Notes under the pieces: model-generated
The model's database searches: none
What the model was told of the DNA's origin: nothing
The model's input: only the letters and a program-made list of their open reading frames with translations
In this document: one piece after another, positions 1 through 10,199 of the stretch
Layout: the number at the start of each line of letters is the position of its first letter
Position numbering within the stretch: position 1 is the stretch's first letter
NCBI RefSeq assembly: GCF_014639315.1
Contig: NZ_BMFY01000018.1
Coordinates: 1-64,000 of the forward strand
DNA from: Sediminivirga luteola
GTDB lineage: Bacteria; Actinomycetota; Actinomycetes; Actinomycetales; Brevibacteriaceae
Direction of reading: 5' to 3'
DNA: 64,000 nt
Made by a program: the position numbers and the translations under genes

Positions 1-86
1 TGATGGAGCTCCATGATCCGCGCGGAGATATGCGGCTCCAGCGCCGCGTAATCATAGGGAAGATCGGGAAGCGTGTACTCGGACAT
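1..86 (-). CDS. sodA: Superoxide dismutase (Fe/Mn family), N-terminal fragment
   Basis: The gene runs off the left edge of the window; only about 28 codons are present. The reverse strand from the ATG at 86 reads [20 protein letters not shown] and continues to ELHH. This is the conserved N-terminus of Fe/Mn superoxide dismutases, and the last His is one of the metal-ligand region residues of the family. A purine-rich ribosome binding site (GAAAGGA) lies just upstream of the ATG. The family converts superoxide to peroxide in the cytoplasm. The metal (Mn or Fe) cannot be told from this fragment, so the symbol is tentative. Confidence 0.88.
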   Translation of the reverse strand, partial: MSEYTLPDLPYDYAALEPHISARIMELH

Positions 87-234
87 GCGCGATCCTTTCG
101 CAACTAGGGAGATACTCCACTCGCTATGACGCCGGACGGCCGGGCCGCCGCCGTGGTCCCGCATTCAACGGCACCCGGCGAGTTGACGACGTGGCCGACG
201 GCATCACGTGACTCGACTATATCGGGCACGCATC

Positions 235-313
235 CTTACGTCGCCACCCCGCCCTCCCGTCGTCACTCCCCAGGCCTGGAGAGTGACGATCCACGGCGCG
301 ACGACGACATAAG
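235..313. repeat. Palindromic intergenic repeat, family A copy 1
   Basis: This lies in the 356-bp gene-free stretch 87-442 between sodA and pnp. The ends are imperfect inverted copies (CTTACGTCG at the left, CGACGACATAAG at the right), and the middle holds CCCAGGCCTGGAGAG followed by TGACGATC. The same core and right end recur at 16325-16385. The rest of the stretch holds the pnp terminator at 361-390 and no gene that I can support. Confidence 0.6.
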
Positions 314-360
314 AACCCTGCGGCGATGGTCTCGTACATGCGCATACCCGCCAACGACAC

Positions 361-390
361 AGGCCCGGCACCCATGGGGGTACCGGGCCT
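361..390 (-). terminator. Hairpin downstream of pnp
   Basis: The arms AGGCCCGG (361-368) and CCGGGCCT (383-390) pair perfectly, with further ACCC/GGGT pairing inside. It lies about 50 nt after the pnp stop on the minus strand. There is no clear T-run, as is common in high-GC actinobacteria. Confidence 0.6.
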
Positions 391-442
391 GCCGGTCATG
401 GACGCGCCGGTGGCGCGATCCGGTGCCGGAGGATCACGCAGG

Positions 443-2650
443 TCACTCGGCCGCGGCGGACTCCTCCACGACGGGCGAGAGCGACAGCTTGCCGCGATCG
501 TCCACCTTGGTGATCTCCACCTGGATCTTCTGTCCCACGCCGACGACGTCCTCGACGTCCTCCACGCGCTTGCCGTCGTTGAGCTTGCGCAGCTCGGTGA
601 TGTGCAGCAGGCCGTCCTTGCCCGGGGTGAGCGAGACGAAGGCGCCGAAGGACATCAGCTTCACGATGGTGCCCAGGTAGCGCTCCCCGACCTCGGGGAC
701 CTGCGGGTTGGCGATCGCGTTGATCGCGCTGCGCGCGGCCTCGGCGGCCTCCCCGTTCGTGGCGCCGATGAGGACGGTGCCGTCGTCCTCGATGGCGATC
801 TCGGCTCCGGTGTCGTCCTGGATCTGGTTGATCATCTTGCCCTTGGGGCCGATGACCTCACCGATCTTGTCGACCGGGATCTGGACCGAGAGGATGCGCG
901 GCGCGGTCGGCGCCATCTCGGCAGGCTCCGGGATGGCATCGGCGATCACGTCGAGGATCCGGAGGCGAGCCTCACGGGCCTGCTTCAGTGCCGCTGCCAG
1001 CACGGAGGCCGGGATGCCGTCGAGCTTCGTGTCGAGCTGGATGGCGGTGACGAACTCGCTCGTGCCCGCGACCTTGAAGTCCATGTCGCCGAACGCGTCC
1101 TCAGCGCCCAGGATGTCCGTGAGGGCGGCGTAGGCGGTCTGCGGGCCGTTCTCGGTCTCGATGACATCGGAGACCAGGCCCATCGCGATACCGGCCACGG
1201 GCGCCTTGAGCGGCACGCCCGCGTGCAGCAGGCTCAGGGTGGAGGCGCAGACCGAGCCCATCGAGGTGGAGCCGTTCGAGCTCAGCGCCTCCGAGACCTG
1301 CCGGATCGCGTACGGGAACTCGTCGCGGGCCGGCAGCACCGGCACGAGCGCGCGCTCGGCCAGGGCGCCGTGTCCGATTTCCCGGCGCTTGGGGCTGCCC
1401 ACCCGGCCGGTCTCACCGGTGGAGTAAGGCGGGAAGTTGTAGTGGTGCAGGTACCGCTTGCTGGTCTCCGGGGAGAGCGAGTCGATCTGCTGCTCCATCT
1501 TGAGCATGTTCAGGGTGGTCACGCCCAGGATCTGCGTCTCACCGCGCTCGAAGATCGCCGAGCCGTGCACCCGCGGGAGCACGCCGACCTCAGCGGTGAG
1601 CGGGCGGATGTCCGCCAGCCCGCGGCCGTCGATGCGCACCTGCTCGGTGAGGATCCGCTGCCGGACGATCTTCTTCGTCAGCGCGTCCAGCGCCGCCGGG
1701 ATCTCCTTCTCACGGCCTTCGAACTTCGGGCCGAGCTCCGCGAGGGTCTCGTCCAGCAGCGCGACGCCGGCGGTCTCCCGCTCCTGCTTGTCCGCGATCT
1801 GGAAGTTCTTCTTCTGCCGCTCGCCGGCGAAGGCCTCCACGGCCTCGAAGACATCGTCCTCGTAAGCCTTGAAGATCTGGAACTCGCGGGTCGGCTTGGC
1901 GGCGCGGTCTGCCAGTTCCTGCTGGGCGCGGCACAGCTCGCGGATGAAGGGCTTGGACGCCTCCAGGCCGGCGGCGACGACTTCCTCCGTGGGCTTGGTG
2001 CCGCCCTGCTCGTTGATGAGCTTCCAGGAGTCGTCGGTGGCCTCGGCTTCCACCATCATGATGGCGACGTCATCGCCCACGACGCGGCCGGCGACGACCA
2101 TGTCGAAGACGGCCCGCTCCAGCTGCGAGTGGTTGGGGAAGGCGACCCACTGGCCGTCGATGAGCGCCACGCGCACGCCGCCGATGGGCCCGGAGAAGGG
2201 CAGGCCGGCCAGCTGGGTGGACATCGAGGCGGCGTTGATGGCCACCACGTCGTACAGGTGGTCGGGGTTGACCGAGAGGACCGTCACGACGACCTGGATC
2301 TCATTGCGCAGGCCCTTGACGAAGGACGGGCGCAGCGGCCGGTCGATCAGCCGGCAGGTGAGGATCGCGTCGGTGCTCGGCCGTCCCTCGCGGCGGAAGA
2401 AGGAGCCCGGGATGCGGCCGGCGGCATACATCCGCTCCTCCACGTCCACCGTGAGGGGGAAGAAGTCGAAGTGCTCCTTGGGGTGCTTGCTGGCCGAGGT
2501 GGCGGACAGCAGCATGGTGTCGTCGTCCAGGTAGGCGACGGCGCTGCCGGCGGCCTGCTGAGCCAGCCGGCCGGTCTCGAATCGGATGGTGTGCTTGCCG
2601 AACGTGCCGTTGTCGATGACGGCGGTTGCGGATTCGGGGTTGAGTCCCAC
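443..2650 (-). CDS. pnp: Polyribonucleotide nucleotidyltransferase (PNPase)
   Basis: PNPase is a phosphorolytic 3'-to-5' exoribonuclease, acting as a trimer in RNA decay. The 735-residue length is normal for actinobacteria. Two RNase PH-like halves are visible; the second carries the active-site segment [14 protein letters not shown] domain ([12 protein letters not shown]) and an S1 domain ([15 protein letters not shown]) follow at the C-terminus. The start is GTG at 2650, preceded by GGAG at good spacing. It lies downstream of rpsO in the order conserved across bacteria; a strong rpsO terminator between them suggests partly separate transcription. The protein ends in an acidic, Ala/Glu-rich tail. 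Confidence 0.97.
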   Translation of the reverse strand: MGLNPESATAVIDNGTFGKHTIRFETGRLAQQAAGSAVAYLDDDTMLLSATSASKHPKEHFDFFPLTVDVEERMYAAGRIPGSFFRREGRPSTDAILTCRLIDRPLRPSFVKGLRNEIQVVVTVLSVNPDHLYDVVAINAASMSTQLAGLPFSGPIGGVRVALIDGQWVAFPNHSQLERAVFDMVVAGRVVGDDVAIMMVEAEATDDSWKLINEQGGTKPTEEVVAAGLEASKPFIRELCRAQQELADRAAKPTREFQIFKAYEDDVFEAVEAFAGERQKKNFQIADKQERETAGVALLDETLAELGPKFEGREKEIPAALDALTKKIVRQRILTEQVRIDGRGLADIRPLTAEVGVLPRVHGSAIFERGETQILGVTTLNMLKMEQQIDSLSPETSKRYLHHYNFPPYSTGETGRVGSPKRREIGHGALAERALVPVLPARDEFPYAIRQVSEALSSNGSTSMGSVCASTLSLLHAGVPLKAPVAGIAMGLVSDVIETENGPQTAYAALTDILGAEDAFGDMDFKVAGTSEFVTAIQLDTKLDGIPASVLAAALKQAREARLRILDVIADAIPEPAEMAPTAPRILSVQIPVDKIGEVIGPKGKMINQIQDDTGAEIAIEDDGTVLIGATNGEAAEAARSAINAIANPQVPEVGERYLGTIVKLMSFGAFVSLTPGKDGLLHITELRKLNDGKRVEDVEDVVGVGQKIQVEITKVDDRGKLSLSPVVEESAAAE

Positions 2651-2796
2651 GTATTCTCCGTTTCACTCATGTCCCGCTGCTCGCGGGACCTTCGCGCAGA
2701 CGACGCCGGCATGCGCCTGGCTGCTACGGCTCCGAAAGCCGTGCACGGCGCAGACCGGGACGACGCTGCGTGGGGGTGTCATGTGCCGGAAGAGAA

Positions 2797-2821
2797 CGGC
2801 TTCGCGTAAGCGCGCAAGCCG
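2797..2821 (-). other. Hairpin in the rpsO-pnp spacer (pnp leader)
   Basis: CGGCTTCGCG and CGCGCAAGCCG form a stem with one bulged base and a TAAG loop. It lies in the 417-bp stretch 2651-3067 between rpsO and pnp, about 150 nt upstream of the pnp start. In enterobacteria the pnp leader has a hairpin cut by RNase III for autocontrol. Whether this one plays such a role is inference. Apart from this hairpin and the rpsO terminator I see nothing in the stretch. Confidence 0.3.
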
Positions 2822-2980
2822 GCTGGATGGCTCCGGTCTTCGATCGAAGCCCACGCAACCGGGCGATCTCCATGGATCGCCGGCGACTGCGTAAGCCACT
2901 ACCGAGGACCGGTGAGTATCCGCGACGACGTACGCGTCGACGATGAAGCCGGTCCCCCTCCGTCATTCAGTGTAGCGCAC

Positions 2981-3021
2981 AAGGAAAAGGACCCCGTCTG
3001 CGCGACGGGGTCCTTTTCCTT
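2981..3021 (-). terminator. Strong terminator of rpsO
   Basis: A perfect 18-bp stem (left arm AAGGAAAAGGACCCCGTC at 2981-2998) closes on a 5-nt loop TGCGC and its exact complement at 3004-3021. It starts about 47 nt after the rpsO stop. The outer part of the stem supplies A/T-rich runs on both strands. Confidence 0.9.
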
Positions 3022-3067
3022 GGCTACGTGTCCCGGCCCGTGGAGACGGCGCCGGTCCGCTGTCGTA

Positions 3068-3337
3068 TCAGCGGCGGATGCCCAGGCGGGAGATCAGCGA
3101 ACGGTACCGCTCGATGTCGACCTTCTGCAGGTAGCCGAGCAGGCGCTTGCGCTGACCGACCAGGAGCAGCAGGCCACGGCGGGAGTGGTGGTCGTGCTTG
3201 TGCTCCTTGAAGTGCTCGGTGAGCTCCTTGATGCGGTGCGAGAGCAGCGCCACCTGGACCTCCGGGGAGCCGGTGTCGCCTTCGTGGGTCGCGTACTCAT
3301 CGATGATCTTCTTCTTGACTGCGGGGTCAAGGGCCAT
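3068..3337 (-). CDS. rpsO: 30S ribosomal protein S15
   Basis: This 89-residue protein matches the usual S15 length and sequence, including the [14 protein letters not shown] segment and the [18 protein letters not shown] segment that binds the 16S rRNA three-way junction. The ATG at 3337 begins [16 protein letters not shown] perfect terminator follows, and pnp is next downstream, as in most bacteria. In E. coli S15 represses its own translation; no matching leader structure was identified here. Confidence 0.98.
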   Translation of the reverse strand: MALDPAVKKKIIDEYATHEGDTGSPEVQVALLSHRIKELTEHFKEHKHDHHSRRGLLLLVGQRKRLLGYLQKVDIERYRSLISRLGIRR

Positions 3338-3460
3338 ATCGTGTCGCTCCTTCGGGGTCGTTGCGCGGCGCGAGAGTCAGGTTTCTCAAGCACTGTGGAA
3401 CCGCGGCCGGCGTGAAAACGGCATTATCCAGCTTAACCCGGAGCCGCGTCATGGCGCCAA

Positions 3461-4423
3461 TCAGGGTGCCGGGCTCTGGGCGGCGAGGATCTCCCGGACC
3501 CGGTCAACGTCCTCATTCATCTGAGCGATGAGCGCGTCCAGTCCGCTGAAGGCGATCTGACCGCGCAGCCGTTCCACGAACTCCACCGAGGCGGTCCGGC
3601 CGTAGACGTCGAAGTCCATGACGTCATCATCGCGGCGGTCGATCACATGGGATTCCACACGCCGGGAGACTCCCTCGAAGGTGGGATTGGTGCCCACCGA
3701 GATCGCCGAGGGGTGCCGCCGGGAGTCGCCGCCGAACATCGTCCAGCCGGCGTAGACGCCGTCGGCCGGCACCAGGCCGCGCACCTGACCGCCCAGGTTG
3801 GCCGTCGGGAAGCCGAGATCGCGTCCTCGCCTGTCACCCGGCACGACAGTGCCGGTGACGGCATGCGCCCGGCCGAGCAGACGCCCGGCCGCCGCCACAT
3901 CGCCCTCCGCCAGCAGGGCGCGGATCCCGGTCGAGGAGAACCGGGCGCCATCGCCGACGTCGTCGATCACGACCACCTCGAAACCGTGTTTCTCCCCCAG
4001 CGCGCGCAGCGTCGCCAGATCGCCGCTGTTCTGCCAGCCGAACTGAACGTCCCGGCCGACCGCGACGAGCCCCGCCCGCAGCCCCTCCACCAGAACGCCC
4101 GTGACGAACTGCTCCGGGCTCTGCCGGGCGAAAGCGAGATCATAATGCTGCACCAGCACGCCGTCGATGCCGGTGAGCGCCATCTGGGCGAGCTTCTCCT
4201 CAGTCCCGGAAATGAGCTCGAAAGGCTGGTCGGGGGCGTGCACCAGGCGCGGATGCGGATCGAAGGTGACCGCGAGGGAACGCATGCCCCGGGACCGGCC
4301 GGCTTCGGCCAGGCGGGCGAGCACCGCCTGATGCCCCTGATGCATTCCGTCGAAGTTGCCGATGGTGACGGCGCTGGTACCGAAATCGTCGGGTACCTGC
4401 GCCAGGTCCCAGAAAACCTCCAC
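3461..4423 (-). CDS. ribF: Bifunctional riboflavin kinase / FAD synthetase
   Basis: RibF makes FMN from riboflavin and then FAD. The N-terminal nucleotidyltransferase motif TIGNFDGMHQGHQ is close to the start, and the C-terminal riboflavin kinase domain carries GFPTANL. I place the start at GTG 4423 (VEVFWDLAQVPDDFG), with GAGGAG just upstream. The open frame reaches 4495, but the extra 24 residues do not look like the family. The product is about 320 residues, normal for RibF. It lies between truB and rpsO, the usual actinobacterial order. Confidence 0.96.
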   Translation of the reverse strand: MEVFWDLAQVPDDFGTSAVTIGNFDGMHQGHQAVLARLAEAGRSRGMRSLAVTFDPHPRLVHAPDQPFELISGTEEKLAQMALTGIDGVLVQHYDLAFARQSPEQFVTGVLVEGLRAGLVAVGRDVQFGWQNSGDLATLRALGEKHGFEVVVIDDVGDGARFSSTGIRALLAEGDVAAAGRLLGRAHAVTGTVVPGDRRGRDLGFPTANLGGQVRGLVPADGVYAGWTMFGGDSRRHPSAISVGTNPTFEGVSRRVESHVIDRRDDDVMDFDVYGRTASVEFVERLRGQIAFSGLDALIAQMNEDVDRVREILAAQSPAP

Positions 4424-4579
4424 TGCGGCAGCTCCTCGTCGTCCTCGGTGTCCCTGGGCGTCGCCGGGCGCGCGAGTCACGCGGACGCACAGCAAACGCG
4501 CTCCACATTATCGCAGGCAGCCGGCGCATCGCGGCACGCCGCATCGGACGAGCCCGCCCGCCACGCCGGGCGAACGCGC

Positions 4580-5503
4580 TCAGGAGGCCGGAGCGAAGAC
4601 CACCGCCGGTTTCGCTTTGCCGGCCTGGTCCTCCAGGACGGCGACGAGTTCCCGCCCGCCCTGGCACGGTAGCACCGCCGCGACGGGGCCGGGGACGCCG
4701 GAGGCCGTGACCCGCTGGCCGTAACCGAGCGCGCGGGCCTCATCCGCGGTGAGCTCCCGGACCGGCATCGTCGCGGCCGCAGCCTCCGCCAGGGGAATGA
4801 GAGCCGGGGGCGAGGGCTCCTCGTCCCGGCCGGGGACAGCCAGCGCCTGCTCGACGCGGAACCCGCCGATGCGGCCCCTTCGGAGCCGGCGCAGGTGGCC
4901 GTGCACGCCCAGTACCGCGCCGAGGTCGCGCGCGATCGCCCGGATGTATGTGCCGGAGGAGCAGTCCACCTGCAGTACGAAATCGATCTGGCCGTCGGCG
5001 GCACGCCGCAGCGGCCCGCGTTCCAGCCGGGAGACGGTGACGCGGCGAGCCGGGATGTCGACGGCCTCGCCGGCGCGGGCGCGCGCATAGGCGCGCACTC
5101 CGTCGATCTTGATGGCACTCACGGTGCTGGGCACCTGCTCGATGTCTCCGCGCAGGGCCTCCAGCGCCGCGTCGACGCGCTGCTCGTCCACTGCCTGGAG
5201 CTCCGCGGCATCGGCGAAGCGATCCGGTTCGGAATCCGCGTCATCGCTGGGTGTACCGGAACCCAGGCGCACCGTGGCCGAATAACCCTTGTCCGCGGCC
5301 GTCAGCCAGGTCAGCAGGCGCGTCCCCTTGCCGATCCCCAGGATGAGCAGACCGGTGGCCATGGGGTCCAGCGTGCCGGCGTGCCCGATCTTCCGGGTGC
5401 CGCACCAGCGGCGCGCGCGGGCGACGACGTCGTGGGAGGTCCATCCGGCGGGCTTGTCCAGGAGCAGGACGCCATCGGGCCCTGCCGGTCGTTGCGGCGC
5501 CAC
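4580..5503 (-). CDS. truB: tRNA pseudouridine(55) synthase
   Basis: TruB makes pseudouridine 55 in the T-loop of tRNAs. The signature LLLDKPAGWTSHDVV is near the N-terminus, followed by GHAGTLDPMATGLL with the catalytic Asp. The frame is open to 5584, but homologues begin about ten residues before the DKPAGWTSH motif. I therefore choose GTG 5503, which lies 4 nt after the stop of the upstream exported protein gene, implying translational coupling; its own ribosome binding site is weak. The predicted length is 307 residues. Confidence 0.95.
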   Translation of the reverse strand: MAPQRPAGPDGVLLLDKPAGWTSHDVVARARRWCGTRKIGHAGTLDPMATGLLILGIGKGTRLLTWLTAADKGYSATVRLGSGTPSDDADSEPDRFADAAELQAVDEQRVDAALEALRGDIEQVPSTVSAIKIDGVRAYARARAGEAVDIPARRVTVSRLERGPLRRAADGQIDFVLQVDCSSGTYIRAIARDLGAVLGVHGHLRRLRRGRIGGFRVEQALAVPGRDEEPSPPALIPLAEAAAATMPVRELTADEARALGYGQRVTASGVPGPVAAVLPCQGGRELVAVLEDQAGKAKPAVVFAPAS

Positions 5504-5507
5504 CCGC

Positions 5508-6395
5508 TCAGTTGACCGAGATGTGGACGTGATCGAAGTGGTTGGCCGTGACGCTGCCCCGGTCCTCCATGCCGCTCCAGCCACGGCCGGGCATCCAGAT
5601 CCGCTGCTTCCAGATGATGTACTTGATGTTCAGCTCGGAGGCGTTCTGGATCAGGAACTCGGAGATCCGGTCGCCCGTGGCGCCGGTGATCATCACGTCG
5701 ACCGCGTTGCCGGAGTTGTGGTCCGAGCCGGGATCGTTGCGGCGCCCGCCGTAGCTGGTGACCTCGGGGAACTCGGCGCACACAGCGCGGTAGGCGGAGA
5801 TGGCGTTGGGGGTCAGCCCGGACTCGATCTCGCTGCTGACGCCGCAGGGCTCACCGCTCACGTCGCCGGAGCCGGTGCCGCCGGAGAACGCCTGTCCCCC
5901 GCCGGCGGCCGGCACTTTCTGGGTGGCCTCGATCTGCGGGGCCGCCTCGGCCTGGGACCGGGCGCGCTCCTCGGCCTCGGTGCCCTCGCCCTCGGGCTCG
6001 GAGTTCTCGGTCTCCTCCCCCGCGGCGCCGGACTCATCCTGAAGCGGGGCGCGCTCGCTGCTACGGCTGCCCTGGTCGCGGTCCCGCTCGTCCACGGATG
6101 CCGCGGAGACCACCGTCGGCGTGCGGTCCAGCTGAGGCAGCACGGCCAGGCCGCCGCCTGCCAGCAGGACCGAAGCGGCAGCAGGCACCGTGATGGCGGT
6201 CAGGACGGGCCGCTGTTTGAGTGCGGTCAGCAGCTGCTTGGCACGGGGCTCGTCGGTCTTGAGCCGGACGGCGGGCTCGGCGGCGTGGGCACCGCGCCTG
6301 GGTTCCTTTGCCCGGCTCTCACGGAGAGTACGGATCGCCTCTGCGGCGGCCCTGACGTTCTGCGTGAAGGTGGGGCGATCGGCGTGCTTACCCAA
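5508..6395 (-). CDS. Membrane-anchored protein with ARB_07466-like C-terminal domain
   Basis: This 295-residue protein has a basic cytoplasmic N-terminus, one membrane segment (about residues 63-85, PVLTAITVPAAASVLLAGG), a long acidic, low-complexity stretch and a C-terminal domain (about 175-295). That domain contains DHNSGNAVDVMI and NHFDHVHISVN, with the spaced His and Asp residues of M15-like peptidase folds; it is the ARB_07466-like domain common in actinobacterial wall proteins. A role in peptidoglycan processing is inference. It ends 4 nt before truB, an unusual partner that may only reflect position. Confidence 0.75.
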   Translation of the reverse strand: MGKHADRPTFTQNVRAAAEAIRTLRESRAKEPRRGAHAAEPAVRLKTDEPRAKQLLTALKQRPVLTAITVPAAASVLLAGGGLAVLPQLDRTPTVVSAASVDERDRDQGSRSSERAPLQDESGAAGEETENSEPEGEGTEAEERARSQAEAAPQIEATQKVPAAGGGQAFSGGTGSGDVSGEPCGVSSEIESGLTPNAISAYRAVCAEFPEVTSYGGRRNDPGSDHNSGNAVDVMITGATGDRISEFLIQNASELNIKYIIWKQRIWMPGRGWSGMEDRGSVTANHFDHVHISVN

Positions 6396-6611
6396 TGAGG
6401 TGATTCCTTAACAGTCTTGTGACACTTTCGTGATCTTGATCGAGTGTAGGCCATCGGGACAGTCATGCCAACCGCGATTCTCACGGTTCTCATCTTCCCT
6501 GGCCACGCCGCACGCGCACCCGACCGCGCCCCACCCGGCGGCGCGCCGCGATCACAGAAACGCTGGCGTCGCGGGGCCGAAGGGCCGGAACCGCGCGACG
6601 CCGCCGCTGCC

Positions 6612-7094
6612 TCAGCGCGGCTCGGCCTCCGGCTCGCCCTCGCCCTCGTCCTCGCCCTCGTCCTCGCCCTCGTCCTCGCCTGGGCGCCGGTACGGGTCCT
6701 GATCACCCGCCGGCTGCGCGCCTTCGGCGGCGGCACGGACCTGCGCGTCCCTGGCGGCGGCTTCCTTCAGCAACGCCTCGATCTCAGCCGCGGCCGCCGG
6801 AACCGAGTCCGCGATGAACTCCAGCGTCGGCGTCAGACGGATGTTCAGGGCCTTGCCGACCTCGCGGCGCAGCACGCCCTTCGCCGAATCCAGAGCCACC
6901 TGGGTCTCGGACAGGTCCGCGTCCTCCCCCAGCACCGTGTAGAACACCGAGGCATGCTGCAGATCACCGGTGACGCGCACCTCGGTGACGGTGACGAAGC
7001 CCAGCCGGGGATCCTTGATCCTGCGGTCCAGGGTCTCGGCGACGACGACCTTGATACGGTCGGCGATCTTCCGCGCCCGGGTGGTGTCTGCCAT
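6612..7094 (-). CDS. rbfA: 30S ribosome-binding factor RbfA
   Basis: RbfA helps mature the 16S rRNA 5' end and the 30S subunit. The protein begins MADTTRARKIADRIKVVVAE at ATG 7094; the frame continues upstream to 7229 but the extra sequence is not family-like. The KH-like body covers about residues 1-120, including DPRLGFVTVTEVRVT. An acidic tail follows, made of repeated GEDE units from a short CTCGCC/CTCGTC-type tandem repeat near 6635-6680. It lies downstream of infB as usual. Confidence 0.95.
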   Translation of the reverse strand: MADTTRARKIADRIKVVVAETLDRRIKDPRLGFVTVTEVRVTGDLQHASVFYTVLGEDADLSETQVALDSAKGVLRREVGKALNIRLTPTLEFIADSVPAAAAEIEALLKEAAARDAQVRAAAEGAQPAGDQDPYRRPGEDEGEDEGEDEGEGEPEAEPR

Positions 7095-7160
7095 GGGACT
7101 CACGCTCGCTTTCTTCTTCCCTGCCGCGGGCGGAACCCGTCGGCGCTCTATGCGGCCGAA

Positions 7161-7198
7161 GGGCCGGTCCCCTCCCAGCGCGGGGAGGAAACCGGCCC
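7161..7198 (-). terminator. Hairpin between infB and rbfA
   Basis: GGGCCGGT (7161-7168) pairs with ACCGGCCC (7191-7198), and CCTCCC pairs with GGGAGG inside, separated by a 2x2 internal loop. It starts about 40 nt after the infB stop and may lower readthrough into rbfA. No T-run follows. Confidence 0.5.
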
Positions 7199-7238
7199 GA
7201 GGGCACGCCGCCGATTCACTCAGCGGCACCCTGGCGGA

Positions 7239-10067
7239 TCAGACGCGCGGCTTCTCGCGCATCTCGAAGGTCTCGATCATGTCACCGACCTTGATGTCGT
7301 TGAACGAGCCCAGGCCGATACCGCACTCGTAGCCCTCGCGGACCTCGGTGGCATCGTCCTTGAACCGCCGCAGCGATTCGATGGCGAGCTTCTCGCCGAC
7401 GACCGTGCCGTCCCGCAGCAGGCGGGCCTTGGCATTGCGCACGATGACGCCGCTGCGCACGATGGAGCCGGCGATGTTGCCGAACTTGGAGGAACGGAAC
7501 ACCTCGCGCACCTCGGCCGAACCGACGTGCACCTCCTCGTACTCGGGCTTGAGCATGCCCTTGAGCGCGTTCTCGACATCCTCGATCGCGTCGTAGATGA
7601 CCGAGTAGTAGCGGACGTCCACGCCCTCACGCTCGGCGTAGTCCTCCACGCGCTCGGCGTAGCGGACGTTGAAGCCGATGATGATGGCGTTGTCCACAGT
7701 GGCGAGGTTGACGTCGTTCTGCGTGATCGCGCCGACGCCGCGGTGGATGACGCGCAGCGCCACCTCGTCGCCCACATCGATCTTGAGCAGCGCGTCCTCC
7801 AGCGCCTCGACCGCACCGGACACGTCGCCCTTGAGGATGAGGTTGAGCGTGTCGACCTTACCCTCTTCGAGCGCCTGGGTGAAGTCTTCCAGGCTGATCC
7901 GCTTGCGGCGCTTGGCCAGCTGCGCATTGCGCTCAGCGGCCTCGCGCTTCTCCGCGATCTGCCGGGCGGTGCGGTCGTCCGAGGTGACCAGGAAGCCGTC
8001 GCCGGCCCGGGGCACGCTGGACAGGCCGAGTACCTGCACAGGAGTGGCCGGCAGAGCTTCCTCCACCGCATTGCCCGCATCGTCGAACATGGCGCGCACG
8101 CGGCCGTAGGCCGTGCCCGCGACGATCGCGTCGCCCTGGCGCAGCGTTCCCGACTCCACCAGCACGGTCGCGACCGCACCGCGGCCCTTATCCAGGTTCG
8201 CCTCGATCGCGATGCCACGGGCATCCTTGTCGGGGTTCGCCCGCAGGTCCAGCGCCGCGTCCGTCGTGAGCAGCACGGCCGAGAGCAGATCGTCGATGCC
8301 CTCGCGCTTGAGCGCGGAGATCTGGACGAACATGGTCTCGCCGCCGTACTCCTCCGCGATCAGGTTGTACTCGGTCAGCTGCTGCATCACCTTCGACGGG
8401 TTGGCGCCGTCCTTATCGATCTTGTTCACCGCGACCACGATCGGCACGCCGGCGGCCTGGGCGTGGTTGATCGCCTCGACCGTCTGCGGCATCACGCCGT
8501 CATCGGCGGCCACCACGAGGATGGCCACGTCGGTGACCTTGGCGCCACGGGCACGCATGGCGGTGAACGCCTCGTGACCCGGGGTGTCCAGGAAGGTGAT
8601 CTTGCGCTCGCTGCCGTCGTGCTCGACGCCCACCTGGTAGGCACCGATGTGCTGGGTGATGCCGCCGGCCTCGCCGGAGACGACATTGGCCGAGCGGATC
8701 GCGTCGAGCAGCTTGGTCTTGCCGTGGTCGACGTGACCCATGACCGTGACGACCGGCGGACGGGGCAGGCGATCCTCGTCGGCTTCCTCGGCCCGCTCCT
8801 CCTCCAGGTTGATGTCGAAGGTCTCCAGCAGCTCGCGGTCCTCGTCCTCCGGGGAGACGATCTGCACCTTGTAGCCGAGCTCCTCGCCCAGCAGCATGAA
8901 GGTGTCCTCGTCCAGGGACTGGTTGACCGTGGCCATCTCACCGAGGTGGAACAGCACGGTGACCAGCGAGGTCGGCTCGCAGTTGATCTTCTCGGCGAAG
9001 TCGGCGAGCGAGGCGCCGCGGCGCAGCTTCAGCGGCGTGTTGCCGTCCCCGCGGGGAACCTGCACACCGCCGATGCTCGGTGCCTTCATCTCCTCGAGCT
9101 CTTGGCGCTTGGCGCGCTTGGACTTCCGCCCGCGGACCGGACGCCCGCCACCGCGACCGAATGCGCCCTGCGTGCCTCCGCGGCCGCGGCCGCCCTTGCC
9201 GAAGCCGCCGCCGGGACGGCCACCGCCACCGGGGCCGCCGGGACCGCCGCCGCCTGGACGGCCGCCTGCACCGGGGCGTGCGCCCGCGCCGCCGGGGCCG
9301 GGACGGCCCACAGCGGACTTGTTCACCAGGCCCGGGTTGGGCCGGGGGGCTCCCGGACGGGGCGCCCCGGGACGCGGTGCGCCCGGACGCGGGCCGCCGG
9401 GACGGCCGCTGTCCTGTCCCTGGCGCGGCGGAGCCGGGCGCGGGCCGCCGGGGCGAGGACCGGCCGGCGCCTCGCCGCCCCGGCCACCGGGACGCGGCGC
9501 CTGCGGGCGCGGCATGCCCTGCGAGGGCGCGAAGGGATTGTTACCCGGGCGCGCGCCCCGGCCACCGGGCTTGGGCCCCTGGGGCCGGGGCATGCCCTGG
9601 GAGGGCGCGAAGGGGTTGTTACCCGGGCGCGCGCTGCGGGCGCCGGGCTTGGGCGCCGGCTTCGGCGCCTCAGGCTTGGACGCCTTGGGAGCGGGCTTTG
9701 GTGCCGCCGGACGGGGCGCGGGGGTCTCCGCCGCGGGAGCGGCCGGGGCAGCCGGCGGCTCGGCGGTTTCGGGGGCCGGAGCACTCGCGGCGGGCTTCAC
9801 CTCGGGTTGCTCGGCTGCCGCAGGCTTAGGGGCGGTCTGCTGCTTGGGCGCAGCGGGCTTGCGCGGCGCCGGCTTGGCACCACCGGATTTGCCGCCCTTG
9901 GCCGCATCCGTCTGCGGGAACTCCTCCTTCAGCCGGCGTACGACCGGCGGCTCTAGCGTGGAGGAGGCGGAGCGAACGAATTCGCCCATGTCCTGGAGTT
10001 TCTCCAGGAGGGTCTTGCTGGTTGTCCCGAGCTCCTTGGCGAGCTCATGAACACGGGGCTTTGCCAC
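7239..10067 (-). CDS. infB: Translation initiation factor IF-2
   Basis: IF-2 is the GTPase that brings initiator tRNA to the 30S subunit. The start is GTG 10067 ([14 protein letters not shown]), with AGGAG six bases upstream; the frame is open to 10088. The order of parts is an N-terminal IF2_N helix domain, a long Pro/Ala/Gly/Arg-rich linker (about residues 60-330), and then the G domain with [20 protein letters not shown] and NKID. Domains II to IV complete the C-terminus. The linker contains two nearly identical [14 protein letters not shown] repeats, a known actinobacterial feature. The length is 942 residues. Confidence 0.97.
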   Translation of the reverse strand: MAKPRVHELAKELGTTSKTLLEKLQDMGEFVRSASSTLEPPVVRRLKEEFPQTDAAKGGKSGGAKPAPRKPAAPKQQTAPKPAAAEQPEVKPAASAPAPETAEPPAAPAAPAAETPAPRPAAPKPAPKASKPEAPKPAPKPGARSARPGNNPFAPSQGMPRPQGPKPGGRGARPGNNPFAPSQGMPRPQAPRPGGRGGEAPAGPRPGGPRPAPPRQGQDSGRPGGPRPGAPRPGAPRPGAPRPNPGLVNKSAVGRPGPGGAGARPGAGGRPGGGGPGGPGGGGRPGGGFGKGGRGRGGTQGAFGRGGGRPVRGRKSKRAKRQELEEMKAPSIGGVQVPRGDGNTPLKLRRGASLADFAEKINCEPTSLVTVLFHLGEMATVNQSLDEDTFMLLGEELGYKVQIVSPEDEDRELLETFDINLEEERAEEADEDRLPRPPVVTVMGHVDHGKTKLLDAIRSANVVSGEAGGITQHIGAYQVGVEHDGSERKITFLDTPGHEAFTAMRARGAKVTDVAILVVAADDGVMPQTVEAINHAQAAGVPIVVAVNKIDKDGANPSKVMQQLTEYNLIAEEYGGETMFVQISALKREGIDDLLSAVLLTTDAALDLRANPDKDARGIAIEANLDKGRGAVATVLVESGTLRQGDAIVAGTAYGRVRAMFDDAGNAVEEALPATPVQVLGLSSVPRAGDGFLVTSDDRTARQIAEKREAAERNAQLAKRRKRISLEDFTQALEEGKVDTLNLILKGDVSGAVEALEDALLKIDVGDEVALRVIHRGVGAITQNDVNLATVDNAIIIGFNVRYAERVEDYAEREGVDVRYYSVIYDAIEDVENALKGMLKPEYEEVHVGSAEVREVFRSSKFGNIAGSIVRSGVIVRNAKARLLRDGTVVGEKLAIESLRRFKDDATEVREGYECGIGLGSFNDIKVGDMIETFEMREKPRV

Positions 10068-10199
10068 TGTTCTCCTGTCCGGGTCCATTCCCGGGCAGGA
10101 ACGGACCGCTTAGTACGTATCGACAGCGTTCATCGGGACGTCACGCTGCCCATGGTGTCGGGGCTCATTTCTGAGCACTCACTTGGTGTCCATCGATTT

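Noticed and set aside
326-2809. 827-residue open frame opposite pnp
   Set aside because: It lies wholly antisense to a clear PNPase gene; its composition is that of a high-GC shadow frame with no domain.
6465-9956. 1163-residue open frame opposite infB and rbfA, with Gly/Arg-rich repeats
   Set aside because: It is the mirror of the repetitive IF-2 linker and conserved G domain; no start site or family supports it.
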